Positions 33,640-42,368 are shown, numbered from the stretch's first letter. The stretch: 64,000 nucleotides of DNA from CAVUCH01 sp963697705 (GCA_963697705.1 CAVOPA010000017.1:1364001-1428000); one strand, 5' to 3'. A program made the numbers and translations. Notes: generated by a model not told the origin, from the letters alone.

Positions 33640-36172
33640 ACGAGCCTTGTTCGAACGGCTCATCGACTCGGTCGCCGATGGCGGCCCGATCGATTGGCAG
33701 GAGCTCGAGGCCGCCGCGCCCGACGACGGCGTGCGGCGGCGCTTGCGCGATCTGCGGCTCGTCGCCGAGGTCGGCGAGGTGCATCGATTGCACTTCGGTG
33801 ACGCGCCGGTCGCCGATTCTCGAACCCTTGGTGACGTCGGTCACGCCCTCGGTCAATGGGGGCACTTGATCCTGATCGAGAAGATCGGCGAAGGGAGCTT
33901 CGGCGAAGTCTACCGCGCGCGCGACCCATGGCTGGACTGGGAAGTGGCATTGAAGCTGTTGAAGCCATCGGCCACGAGCGAGCTGCCGGCGTCCCGTGTG
34001 GTGCGTGAAGCGCAGGCCCTCGCGCGGGTCCGACACCCGAATGTCGTCCTGGTCCACGGAGCGGATGTCCATGAGAACCGCGTCGGGTTCTGGATGGAGC
34101 TCCTGCGCGGCCGCACGCTCGAGGAGTTGCTCACGTCCCACGGACCGTTCGGGGCGATTGAAGCGGCCGTCGCCGGTCAGGAGCTGTGCAGAGCGGTGGC
34201 GGCAGTGCACGCGGCAGGACTGGTCCATCGTGACATCAAGGCGAAGAACGTGATGCGGGAGCCGGGCGGCCGGCTGGTGCTGATGGACTTCGGCGCCGGT
34301 CAGCGGCGCGACCTTGAAGACACCGGCCCCGTGCACCTTGTCGGCACCCCCCTGTATCTGGCGCCGGAGGTGCTGGCCGGCGGCAGCGCCACGGTGCACA
34401 GCGATATTTACTCGCTCGGCGTGCTGTTGTATCACCTGGTCACGGGCGAGTACCCGGTCACCGCGGAGTCGATGGAGGCGCTGCGCGACGCGCAGGCACG
34501 CAGCGAGCGCCGACGCCTGAGCGATACGCGGCCTGACTTGCCGGACGCGTTCATCAGCGCGGTCGAATGGGCGTTGAAGCCCGATCCGGAGCAGCGATGC
34601 CCGAGCGCGGGCGAGCTGCAGCAGGCCTTGTCCCGCGTCGTGTCGGCGGACGCGAAAGACCAAACGGGTCGTGTGCGACCGCGGTGGCGCGGACTGCTGC
34701 TCGCCGCGGCGATCGGAGTGTGCCTCGCCCTCGCAGGAGCAGTCTGGTGGCCTCGCAGCATCGGTCGGCCGCCGGTCGCCGGCTCCAGCCATGTTGCCGT
34801 GCTCGCCGTGCTCCCGTTCCAGAATCAGTCCGCGGATCCAGCGGAGGCGTACCTGGCGAGCGCGGTGCCGATGGAGCTCACGGCGAGGCTCGCCCGAATC
34901 GGGGCGATGAAGGTCGTGCCGTGGACGTTCACGAGACAATTCAACGCGGACCCACGACGGGCACTCGAGGAAGTGTCTTCCCGCACCGGCGCCGATGCAA
35001 TCGTCGTCGGAGTCGTGCAGCGCGCGCCCGCTTCCCAGGGAGTGCCCGGTCCGGTGCAGGTTCACGTGCAGATCTTGGCCGCGAGCACGGGGGGGATGCT
35101 GTGGAGCGCCTCGTTCGAGCACGATCTCGGCGACTTCTTCGTCGTCCAGGCGCAGATTGCAAAGGAGATCGCTGCCCGGCTCCGCATCGTGCCCGACGCT
35201 CGCGATCAGGCGCTGGTCGCCCGGTCCAGACAGGTGCCCAGGCAGGCCATGGAAGACTATCTGAACGCACGTCAGCTTCTCGAGATTCGCATGGACCTGT
35301 CGGGTGCCGCTGGCTTGTTCCGCCGTGCCGTCGAGAGCGCACCGGCGTTCGCGGAAGCCTACGTGGGGCTCGCCTGGTGTTCGGCGCTCGAGAGCGCATA
35401 TTTCGGCTCGGTGCCCTCCGACACAGCGCTGCAGCGAAGCGTCGAGGCGAGCAGCCGTGCGATCGAGCTCGATCCAGAAATGCCGGAGGGCTGGTCGGCT
35501 CGGGCGTTCGCGCGATTCGCACTGGAGGGCAATTGGTCCGCGGCTGAATCGGATTTCCGGCGAGCGCTCGAGCTCGGGCCCGCCTCTACCGATGTGCTGC
35601 AAACGTACTCGAATTACCTGACGGACCTCGGCCGCCATGCCGAGGCGATCGAGACGGGCCTGAAGGCGAGTGCGCGCGCCCCCTTTTCGGTGACCGCCAG
35701 CCGCCAGGTCGCGTGGGCGTATTACATGGCCCGACAGTACGAGAATGCCATCTCGCAGGCACGCAGCACGCTCGCGATCGATCCCGAGTATCTCCCCGCG
35801 CGCACGGTTCTGGGGCGTGCGCTGTTGCTCGCTGGCCGGCCGGCCGAGGGAGTCAAGGAGCTCGAAGCCGCAGGCCGGCGCTACGAGCTGATGCTGGCGC
35901 TCGGCTACGCGATGGCCGGCCGCGGAGAGGACGCCAACCGGCTGCTCGAGAAGGTGTTGTCACCGTCGTACGATCAGGTCGCAGACCGATACGAGATTGC
36001 GCTCGTGTACGCGGCATTGGGCGACCAGTCGCGCGCAATGGAATGGCTCGAGGCCGTTGAGGCGGCGAAGAACGCGGCGATGACGGAGCTTGCCGTCGAT
36101 CCGATGCTCGACCCCGTTCGCGACCATCCACGTTTTCGTGCGCTGATCCAGCGCGTCAGTCGTCGCCCGTGA
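33629..36172 (+). CDS. Ser/Thr protein kinase with TPR C-terminal part
   Basis: An 847-residue protein from a GTG inside the sigma gene's 3' end. The kinase domain covers about residues 80-340: GEGSFGEVY at 87-95, Lys in VALKLL at 109, HRDIKAKN at 200-207 and DFG at 220-222, all catalytic residues present. A membrane helix lies at 355-375. A TolB/FlgO-like domain follows (AVLPFQNQSADPAEAYLASA, then a GADAIVVGVVQ strand), then several TPRs (for example AEAYVGLAWCSALESAYFGS onward). The 11-bp overlap with the sigma gene implies coupled translation and a functional pair, with the outer part sensing and the inner kinase acting on the sigma factor. That link is inference. Confidence 0.92.
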   Translation: MVAERALFERLIDSVADGGPIDWQELEAAAPDDGVRRRLRDLRLVAEVGEVHRLHFGDAPVADSRTLGDVGHALGQWGHLILIEKIGEGSFGEVYRARDPWLDWEVALKLLKPSATSELPASRVVREAQALARVRHPNVVLVHGADVHENRVGFWMELLRGRTLEELLTSHGPFGAIEAAVAGQELCRAVAAVHAAGLVHRDIKAKNVMREPGGRLVLMDFGAGQRRDLEDTGPVHLVGTPLYLAPEVLAGGSATVHSDIYSLGVLLYHLVTGEYPVTAESMEALRDAQARSERRRLSDTRPDLPDAFISAVEWALKPDPEQRCPSAGELQQALSRVVSADAKDQTGRVRPRWRGLLLAAAIGVCLALAGAVWWPRSIGRPPVAGSSHVAVLAVLPFQNQSADPAEAYLASAVPMELTARLARIGAMKVVPWTFTRQFNADPRRALEEVSSRTGADAIVVGVVQRAPASQGVPGPVQVHVQILAASTGGMLWSASFEHDLGDFFVVQAQIAKEIAARLRIVPDARDQALVARSRQVPRQAMEDYLNARQLLEIRMDLSGAAGLFRRAVESAPAFAEAYVGLAWCSALESAYFGSVPSDTALQRSVEASSRAIELDPEMPEGWSARAFARFALEGNWSAAESDFRRALELGPASTDVLQTYSNYLTDLGRHAEAIETGLKASARAPFSVTASRQVAWAYYMARQYENAISQARSTLAIDPEYLPARTVLGRALLLAGRPAEGVKELEAAGRRYELMLALGYAMAGRGEDANRLLEKVLSPSYDQVADRYEIALVYAALGDQSRAMEWLEAVEAAKNAAMTELAVDPMLDPVRDHPRFRALIQRVSRRP

Positions 36173-36194
36173 ATTCCTGGCCGTCCTCTCTCTC

Positions 36195-36224
36195 TTGACG
36201 GGCGTAAAGGCCCGTCATTACAAT
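36195..36224 (+). promoter_or_regulatory. promoter with operator-like palindrome
   Basis: TTGACG at 36195-36200 and TACAAT at 36219-36224 are 18 bp apart, close to a sigma70 consensus. The spacer and the -35 box hold a perfect 8-bp inverted repeat, TGACGGGC / GCCCGTCA, around a 6-bp loop. This could be an operator for a repressor. The same hairpin could also act as the transcript end of the kinase gene 23 bp upstream. Either way it is well placed to start a short leader before the small peptide gene. Confidence 0.6.
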
Positions 36225-36253
36225 GCCGGCTCCCTCGCCCCGGAGGAGTAGCC

Positions 36254-36445
36254 ATGGCATATGAACAGTCGAAGGAATTCGAACCGCTCATGCTCAGCAT
36301 CGAAAATGTGCTCAAGGCAATCGAAGGCGCCGCGGACCAGCAGGCCTTGACCGACGCAGTGGTATCGCTGCGCGACCAGTTCAACCAATACACCGCGTGT
36401 TGCTGCCGGAAGGCGCACGTCATCAAAGACGCGGAGGCGGAGTAG
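36254..36445 (+). CDS. small peptide with C-terminal CCC motif
   Basis: A 63-residue protein with a strong Shine-Dalgarno (CGGAGGAG) 5-6 bases before the ATG and its own good promoter. Residues 1-45 look helical and acidic (SIENVLKAIEGAADQQAL); the C-terminus has three consecutive Cys (TACCCRKAHVI) and an acidic tail. There is no signal peptide. The next gene, 30 bp downstream, is a SagB-type FMN dehydrogenase, an enzyme class that oxidises azolines in peptide natural products. A helical leader plus Cys-rich end therefore suggests a modified-peptide precursor, but a metal-binding or partner protein is equally possible. I know no family for it. Confidence 0.7.
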   Translation: MAYEQSKEFEPLMLSIENVLKAIEGAADQQALTDAVVSLRDQFNQYTACCCRKAHVIKDAEAE

Positions 36446-36475
36446 CGCGCGATCTCCGCGTGTGCAGGTGACGGC

Positions 36476-37630
36476 GTGAGTCGAGCGAGGACGGAGCGCG
36501 CGCACGCCACACCCCGCTACCGGCGTTCACCGAACGTCGTGTCGTACTGGGACGACACCCGCCTCGTCTTTCACAACTTCGCCACCGGGCGCCGCATCGG
36601 CGGCACCGCGCTGACGATCGGTCTGCTGGACTACTTCGACACCTGGAAACCAGCAGCCCCTCTCCTCGAACGATCGAGCCTTCCGCGGGCCGAGCTGCGC
36701 AACGCTTTGAAACGCCTCGTCGAGTCGTCGCTGCTGCAGCAGTCCGGACGTCCACTTCCGCTGGCCGAGCGCCGCATGGACAAGTGGGCCGCCTGGAATC
36801 CGGCCGCGGGCTTCCTGCACTTCTCGACCAAGGATCAGCCGTTCGAGGCCGGCGAAGCCCAGGCCGATGTGTTTCTTGCGCAGCGGCTCGCGGAGCGGCC
36901 CATCCCGCCAGCGGTGAAAACGTATGGTCGGCGGGCAGCTGTCCCTCTTCCGAAGGCCGCGCGGACAGATCCGTTTGCACGCGTGCTCCTGCAACGGCGG
37001 ACGTGGCGCAGGTTCGGGCGGCGGCCTCTCGCGATTCGCGATCTCGGCACCTTGATGTGGCTCGTGTTTGGCGCCCAGCACGCCATCGAGCTCGGCGCCG
37101 GCGGACGCGCGATACTTCGTACCTCACCGTCAGCCGGGGCGCGTAATCCTCTCGAAGCGTATGTGGTGGTGCGGCATGTGGCCGGCCTCAGCCCCGGCAT
37201 CTACCACTACGCCCCTGTTGACCACCGGCTCACCCGGTTGAAGAACACCGCGCGCGGCGTCATCGAGCGCCACCTGCCCGGGCAGTCGTGGTACGGTCGG
37301 GCGTCGATTCTCGTCCTGATCACGGCGGTGTTCGCCAGGACCGAGTGGAAGTATCCCGCGCCCCGTGCCTATCGCGACGTGCTGTTGGAGGCCGGCCACT
37401 TCTGCCAGACGTTCTGCCTCGCGGCCACGTCGCTCGGCCTGGCGCCTTTCTGCACCGGAGCGCTGGCTGATTCCATCATCGAAGAGGATCTCGGGCTCGA
37501 CGGCGTTACGGAGTCCGTCATCTACGCGTGCGGCGCTGGCACCCGTCCCCCGGGGGTACGCTGGGCGCCATGGCCCGACGGCACGAACGCTCCCGCGGCG
37601 CTGCTCCCCGTTCTCGATCGGAAGGGCTGA
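36476..37630 (+). CDS. SagB-type FMN-dependent dehydrogenase
   Basis: A 384-residue nitroreductase-superfamily enzyme from a GTG start. Residues about 1-130 form the helical N-terminal part seen in SagB/ThcOx-like proteins (VVSYWDDTRLVFHNFATGRR). Residues about 160-375 form the flavin-binding nitroreductase fold: RRTWRRFGRRPL, then LRTSPSAGARNPLEAYVVVR, and later EAGHFCQTFCLAATSLGLAP. SRTSPSAGARHP-type segments bind FMN. In known pathways these enzymes oxidise azolines to azoles in modified peptides, together with a cyclodehydratase (YcaO); no YcaO gene is visible in this window. It shares a transcription unit with the CCC peptide. Confidence 0.88.
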   Translation: MSRARTERAHATPRYRRSPNVVSYWDDTRLVFHNFATGRRIGGTALTIGLLDYFDTWKPAAPLLERSSLPRAELRNALKRLVESSLLQQSGRPLPLAERRMDKWAAWNPAAGFLHFSTKDQPFEAGEAQADVFLAQRLAERPIPPAVKTYGRRAAVPLPKAARTDPFARVLLQRRTWRRFGRRPLAIRDLGTLMWLVFGAQHAIELGAGGRAILRTSPSAGARNPLEAYVVVRHVAGLSPGIYHYAPVDHRLTRLKNTARGVIERHLPGQSWYGRASILVLITAVFARTEWKYPAPRAYRDVLLEAGHFCQTFCLAATSLGLAPFCTGALADSIIEEDLGLDGVTESVIYACGAGTRPPGVRWAPWPDGTNAPAALLPVLDRKG

Positions 37631-37689
37631 TTGGTGTGAGACCACGCCGCATCGTTTGCGCATGGCCTGGTCAAGCGGCGCGCGCTCCC

Positions 37690-37952
37690 GTGTTGTCCGC
37701 CTGCGACACTGGCCTGGGTGAGTTCAAGAAAGGCAAAGGCGTATTCGGCTGCGCCGCGCGTTTCAGATTGCGGGGCGCATACGGTCATCATGAGCCTCTG
37801 CTCCTGGAGGATTCGGCGACGCGACAGTGGATGCGGGCGCTCAATCCCGTCGTCTGAAGAATAAGCTCTCGACCGCTGATGCGGTTCACCAAGCAGGTCT
37901 CACGATCCTGCAGGCCCGGCGGGCGGCGAAGCAGAGCACACACCCTCGTGCT
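37690..37952 (+). pseudogene. CHAT-domain C-terminal remnant, frameshifted
   Basis: In one frame 37690-37845 reads LSACDTGLGEFKKGKGVFG and continues to TRQWMRALN; in the next frame 37845-37952 reads LSTADAVHQAGLTILQARRA ending in QSTHP. Together these match the C-terminal half of CHAT proteases (caspase-like, HetF-associated), including the Cys of the catalytic dyad. A frameshift lies between about 37836 and 37860, the His half is missing upstream, and the end after STHP is lost. It is a decayed relic directly behind the SagB-type gene. CHAT proteins usually carry TPRs and act in peptide signalling or defence. Confidence 0.75.
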
Positions 37953-38514
37953 CCGAGAGGCCGCCGCCAGAGCGACGAGCTATCGGCCGAAAAGCAGTGC
38001 CACATGGGCGCCGTGGCGGCGACGCTTCAATACGCATTCGTCGTGCGCGACATCGTGGCGCGAACGATGTCATCGTTGTTCGCTGCCATGCTCTGCCTGA
38101 CGCTGCTCGCCTGCGCCCATCTCTTCTACGTCCTCCAGGGAAGGTCGTCCAAAGGCCGTGACAGAAGGAAAGATGCAAGCGGACCTTCTCAAGGGCACGC
38201 TGACGCTCGGCGGCGTGACATAATCCCGCCTCCATAGGCATGTCACTCGGCCCCGGCAACGGCTCGAGGCCTGCGAGATCATGCGACCGCTCGGTTCGGG
38301 CGGCAGGCGCGCGTGCTGGTTGGGTCCACTGTCCCTGGCAAATGCTCCTCGAGAAGCTTGCCAACGAACGCAGACGGATCATTCTCGGGGCTTCGCCATC
38401 GCGTCGGCACCTCCGTGTCGTCCTTTTCCAGCCAAGAGAGAAGTGCACGGAACGACGCGCGATGGCGAATGCGGCTGCTGCAGTGGTGAACACACCATTT
38501 TCAATGGAGGAACA
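37953..38514. other. 562-bp region upstream of the GH19 gene
   Basis: No clear gene. Part of it may be more debris of the CHAT locus. A possible small frame (about 18 codons from 38462, or 92 codons from 38240) ends with TGA overlapping the ATG of the GH19 gene (ATGA at 38515-38518); whether it is translated is unknown. A GGAGG at 38506-38510 serves the GH19 start. Confidence 0.4.
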
Positions 38515-39159
38515 ATGAAAACTCACATCGAGATGTTGAAGGAGATGGGCGTATCGGACGGTGACGCGCAGCAGTACATCCCCCACCTCGAAGAGACGCT
38601 ACCGAAATACGGCATCGCCGACTCGCGGCTGCGGCTCGCACACTTCTTTGCGCAGGTCCTGCACGAGTCCGGCTGCATGCGGTTCGATATGGAGAACCTG
38701 AACTACTCGTCTGACGCGTTGGCGAGAGTGTTCAGGAAGTACTTCACCACCAGGGAAGAGGCCGACGCCTACGCCCGCCAGCCGGAGAAGATCGCCAACA
38801 GGGTGTACGCCAATCGCATGGGGAATGGCAGCGAGGCCAGCGGCGATGGCTGGAAGTACCGCGGCCGCGGGCTGATCCAGTTGACTGGGCGGACCAACTA
38901 CCAGGCCTTCGCCGAGTGGGTCGGTGACGAGAGGGTGCTCGACGAGCCGGACCTCGTGTCCAGCGAGTACGCTGTGCATTCCGCCGTGTTCTTCTGGGAC
39001 AAGAACAAATTGAACACGCTCGCCGACAAAGACGACGTGGTGGGATTGACCAAGAGAATCAATGGTGGAGAAAACGGCCTGGCACACCGCAGGGAACTGC
39101 TGAACAAGGCGAACGGTTTGCTCACGATGTTGAGCCTTGGCAGTGCGGTCGTGGTCTGA
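38515..39159 (+). CDS. GH19-family endolysin/chitinase-like enzyme
   Basis: A 214-residue single-domain glycoside hydrolase of family 19. FFAQVLHESGCMRFDMENLN carries the expected catalytic Glu (HES), and YRGRGLIQLTGRTNYQAF is the family's most conserved stretch. No signal peptide is present and the length fits phage endolysins, which cleave peptidoglycan, rather than secreted chitinases. The base composition and codon choice appear less G+C-rich than in neighbours (for example AACAAATTGAAC near 39005). It lies behind a decayed CHAT gene. No other phage genes are nearby, so it is a lone acquired gene or prophage relic. Confidence 0.88.
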   Translation: MKTHIEMLKEMGVSDGDAQQYIPHLEETLPKYGIADSRLRLAHFFAQVLHESGCMRFDMENLNYSSDALARVFRKYFTTREEADAYARQPEKIANRVYANRMGNGSEASGDGWKYRGRGLIQLTGRTNYQAFAEWVGDERVLDEPDLVSSEYAVHSAVFFWDKNKLNTLADKDDVVGLTKRINGGENGLAHRRELLNKANGLLTMLSLGSAVVV

Positions 39160-39315
39160 TCACGAACTCAGAGCCACCGCGATCGGCAGGAGGGAGGTGA
39201 CGAGCGGCGAAGCGGCGTCGATGAAAGATTGCATGGGCGGCGGTGTTCCGCGTCGGCATGGGGCCCGTATTTCGTGGCCCTCGCCCCAGCCTGATCATAA
39301 GATGCAGCTCTCTGG

Positions 39316-40446
39316 ATGAGCCTGCTCAACGCCTTGCGCGAGCCCGACACCATGACCCACCCTTTGCTGAAGGACATCCGCGACAATCCACTCCTCTGGC
39401 TCCTGGTCTTCGTACCGGCGGTGTTCGTTGCGGAGAAGCTGTGGAGGGGCGAGCACACGCTGCTGTTCGTCCTCTCCGTGCTGGCCATCGTTCCGTTGGC
39501 GGGGCTGCTCAGCCATGCCACCGAGTCGGTAGCCGCCAAGACCGGCGACACCGTGGGTGGGCTGCTCAATGCGACGCTGGGGAATCTCACCGAGCTCGTC
39601 ATCGCGCTGGCCGCGCTGCACGCCGGGCAATACACGCTCGTCAAGGCGTCGATTGCCGGGGCCATCGTGACCAACACGCTCTTCGTGTCCGGCGCGTCGT
39701 TTCTGCTCGGCGGACTGAAGCACCACGTGCAGGAGTTCAATCGTGTCAGCGCCCGCCTGCAGGCGGCGCTCCTCTTCCTGGCGACGATCGCGCTGCTCGT
39801 ACCGTCGGCGGTCGGAGCCGACGCGGAAACCCACGCGGCCTTTACACAGCAGCTCAGCGTCGGGCTCTCGGTCCTGCTGATCGTCGCCTACGCGCTCGGC
39901 ATGGTGTTCTCGCTCAAGACCCACCGCGAGTTCTTCGGCAGCGCCGAACACGAGGACGGCGAGGAACAACCGTGGCCGATCGGATTGGCCCTCGGCACCC
40001 TCATCGTCGTCACGCTCATCGTGGCGCTCGTGAGCGAGGTGTTCGTAGAGTCGGCGCAGCAAGCGGCCGAGGCGCTGGGGATGACCGCAGCCTTCGTCGG
40101 GTTCATCGTCGTGGCCCTGGTCGGCGGGGCAGCGGAGATGGCCTCAGCGTTCTCGGGCGCACGCAAGAACCGGCTGGATTTGAGCGTCGGCATCGCGCTC
40201 GGGAGCGCGTCGCAGATTGCCCTGTTCGTCGCGCCCGTGCTCGTGCTCCTGAGCTACGTGATGGGGCCGATGCCGATGGACCTGCGCTTCTGGCCGGGCG
40301 CCGTTGTCATGATGTTGATTTCCACGCTGACCATCGCGCTCTTGACGAACAGCGGGCGGTCGGCGTGGTTCGTCGGCGTGCTCGTGCTGATGGTGTACCT
40401 CGTGTTCGCCATGACGCTGTACCTGCTGCCGCCGCAGCTGCAGTGA
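39316..40446 (+). CDS. calcium/proton exchanger (CaCA/Cax family)
   Basis: A 376-residue membrane antiporter with about 11 helices in two inverted halves. The two signature segments are GGLLNATLGNLTELVIALAA (about residues 80-100) and GFIVVALVGGAAEMASAFSG (about 260-280), each with the acidic residue used for cation binding. An acidic stretch between the halves (EHEDGEE) is typical. It should expel Ca2+ in exchange for protons. The start chosen leads directly to the first helix; ATG at 39352 is a possible alternative. It converges on pgi. Confidence 0.93.
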   Translation: MSLLNALREPDTMTHPLLKDIRDNPLLWLLVFVPAVFVAEKLWRGEHTLLFVLSVLAIVPLAGLLSHATESVAAKTGDTVGGLLNATLGNLTELVIALAALHAGQYTLVKASIAGAIVTNTLFVSGASFLLGGLKHHVQEFNRVSARLQAALLFLATIALLVPSAVGADAETHAAFTQQLSVGLSVLLIVAYALGMVFSLKTHREFFGSAEHEDGEEQPWPIGLALGTLIVVTLIVALVSEVFVESAQQAAEALGMTAAFVGFIVVALVGGAAEMASAFSGARKNRLDLSVGIALGSASQIALFVAPVLVLLSYVMGPMPMDLRFWPGAVVMMLISTLTIALLTNSGRSAWFVGVLVLMVYLVFAMTLYLLPPQLQ

Positions 40447-40542
40447 TCGCGCGTTTCACTGTGCCTGGCCCCGGTGTGACCGTCAGGTAAACCCGCGCCA
40501 GACCGCGCTGAGGCCCCGCACACACGCGCGCCGCGCGTGGCA

Positions 40543-42186
40543 TCACGACAGGCCTTTCATCTGCCGATAGCGCCGGATCAAGGCGTTCGTCGAGCTGTCG
40601 TGATGAAGGGCGGGCGCCGCCTGGCTCTCGAGTTCGGGGATGATCGCCTGCGCCAGCGCTTTGCCCAGCTCGACGCCCCACTGGTCGAAGGGGTTGATGT
40701 TCCAGATGGCGCCCTGCGTGAAGACGGCGTGCTCGTACAGCGCCACGAGGCTGCCCAATACCTGTGGCGTGAGCCGGTCCGCCAGGATCGTGTTCGACGG
40801 GCGGTTGCCCTCGAACACGCGGTGTGCGACGAGGGCAGCCGGCGCCGCTTCCGCCTGCACCTCCTCGGCCGTCTTCCCGAATGCGAGCGCCTCGCCCTGG
40901 GCGAACACGTTCGCGAGCAGCATGTCGTGGTGGCGGCCGAGCGGCGTCAGCGCGTGGCCGAACGCAATGAAGTCGCACGGAATCAGGCGCGTGCCCTGGT
41001 GAATCAGCTGATAGAAAGAATGCTGCCCGTTCGTGCCCGGCTCGCCCCAGTAGATGGGACTCGTCTCGTAGTCCACCGCCTCGCCCTCGATCGTCACGTG
41101 CTTTCCGTTGCTCTCCATCGTCAGTTGCTGGAGATATGCGGGGAACCGTTTCAGGTAGTTCTCGTACGGCAGCACCGCCACCGTCGCGGCGCCGAGGAAG
41201 TCCGTGTACCAGATCGTCAGCAGACCCATGATCGCCGGCAGGTTTTGCTCGAACGGTGTCGTCCGGAAGTGCTCGTCCATGGCGTGGAAGCCGTCGAGCA
41301 TGTCCCTGAAGTGTCCTGGGCCGATCGCGATCATGGTGGACAGGCCGATGGCCGAGTCCATCGAGTAGCGGCCGCCCACCCAGTCCCAGAAGCCGAACAT
41401 GTTGGCCGTATCGATGCCGAACGCCGCGACCTGTTCGGCGTTGGTCGAGACGGCAACGAAGTGCTTCGCCACGGCGGAGCGAAGGCCGCCGAGCCCCGAC
41501 ACCAGCCAGTCACGCGCGCTCTGCGCGTTCGTCATCGTCTCGAGCGTCGTGAAGGTCTTCGACGAGATGATGAAGAGCGTCTCGGCGGGATCGAGGTCGC
41601 GCGTCGCCTCGACCAGATCGATGCCATCCACGTTCGAGACGAAGCGGAACGTCAGCGCGCGGTCGCTGTAGTGCCGCAACGCCTCGTACGCCATCACCGG
41701 GCCGAGGTCGGACCCACCGATCCCGATGTTGATCACGTTGCGGATGCGCCTGCCGGTGTGGCCGGTCCAGCTGCCGTCGCGTACCCGGTCGGCGAACGCG
41801 GCCATCCGGTCGAGCACGTCATGTACGTCGGGCACGACGTTCCTGCCATCGACGGTGACGATCGCGCCGCGGGGCGCGCGCAAGGCGGTGTGCAGCACCG
41901 CACGGTTCTCGGTGACGTTGATCCGCTCGCCGCCGAACATCGCGTCGATGCGCTCGCGCAGGCCGCATGCCGCGGCCAGCCGCACGAGCAGGGCCAGCGT
42001 GTCGTTCGTGATGCGGTTCTTGGAGTAATCGAGGAAGATTCCCGCGGCGCCGGCTGTCAGACGCTCGCCCCGCGCCGGTTCGTCGGCGAAGAGCGTCCGC
42101 AGGTGCACGCCGCGCATCGCTGCGGCGTGCTCGTCCAGGGCTTTCCACTCGCGGCGGCTGGTCAACGGAGTCGAGGTCGTCGTCAT
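40543..42186 (-). CDS. pgi: glucose-6-phosphate isomerase
   Basis: A 547-residue enzyme of normal length for the E. coli-type PGI. Both signatures are intact: VINIGIGGSDLGPVMAYEAL with sugar-phosphate-binding residues, LFIISSKTFTTLETMTNAQS, and GRYSMDSAIG; the segment EPGTNGQHSFYQLIHQG carries the catalytic Glu/His region. It interconverts glucose 6-phosphate and fructose 6-phosphate. ATG at 42186 follows GAGG; another ATG three codons earlier (42195) is possible. It heads the central carbon region, with fermentation genes directly upstream on the same strand, separated from pflA by a 34-bp tandem repeat. Confidence 0.96.
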   Translation of the reverse strand: MTTTSTPLTSRREWKALDEHAAAMRGVHLRTLFADEPARGERLTAGAAGIFLDYSKNRITNDTLALLVRLAAACGLRERIDAMFGGERINVTENRAVLHTALRAPRGAIVTVDGRNVVPDVHDVLDRMAAFADRVRDGSWTGHTGRRIRNVINIGIGGSDLGPVMAYEALRHYSDRALTFRFVSNVDGIDLVEATRDLDPAETLFIISSKTFTTLETMTNAQSARDWLVSGLGGLRSAVAKHFVAVSTNAEQVAAFGIDTANMFGFWDWVGGRYSMDSAIGLSTMIAIGPGHFRDMLDGFHAMDEHFRTTPFEQNLPAIMGLLTIWYTDFLGAATVAVLPYENYLKRFPAYLQQLTMESNGKHVTIEGEAVDYETSPIYWGEPGTNGQHSFYQLIHQGTRLIPCDFIAFGHALTPLGRHHDMLLANVFAQGEALAFGKTAEEVQAEAAPAALVAHRVFEGNRPSNTILADRLTPQVLGSLVALYEHAVFTQGAIWNINPFDQWGVELGKALAQAIIPELESQAAPALHHDSSTNALIRRYRQMKGLS

Positions 42187-42252
42187 GAACCTCATTCTCC
42201 CAGAACGAGGTTCGTGAAGGAACGCGTACGCCGAGCGGTGGGCAGCTTGGAT

Positions 42253-42368
42253 GATCACGGGCCGACCTGAAGGTCGGCACTACCGGGATCACGGGCCGAC
42301 CTGAAGGTCGGCACTACCGGGATCACGGGCCGACCTGAAGGTCGGCACTACGGGATCAGGGGCCGACA
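42253..42368. repeat. 34-bp tandem repeat with palindromic core
   Basis: Three copies of a 34-bp unit (42253-42286, 42287-42320, 42321-42353, the last one base short) plus a partial fourth to about 42368. Each unit holds the palindrome CCGACCTGAAGGTCGG. There are no spacers, so it is not a CRISPR array. It lies between pflA and pgi, on the 3' side of pflA, and each copy can form a hairpin. The core CCTGAAGG is shared with the palindromes of the 130-bp elements. Confidence 0.9.

Noticed and set aside
33611..35638. A 675-codon open frame on the minus strand
   Set aside because: It is the antisense shadow of the Ser/Thr kinase gene; composition is Arg/His-rich with no family pattern, as expected in high-G+C DNA.
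42253..42368. Possible CRISPR array
   Set aside because: The 34-bp units are directly adjacent with no spacers.
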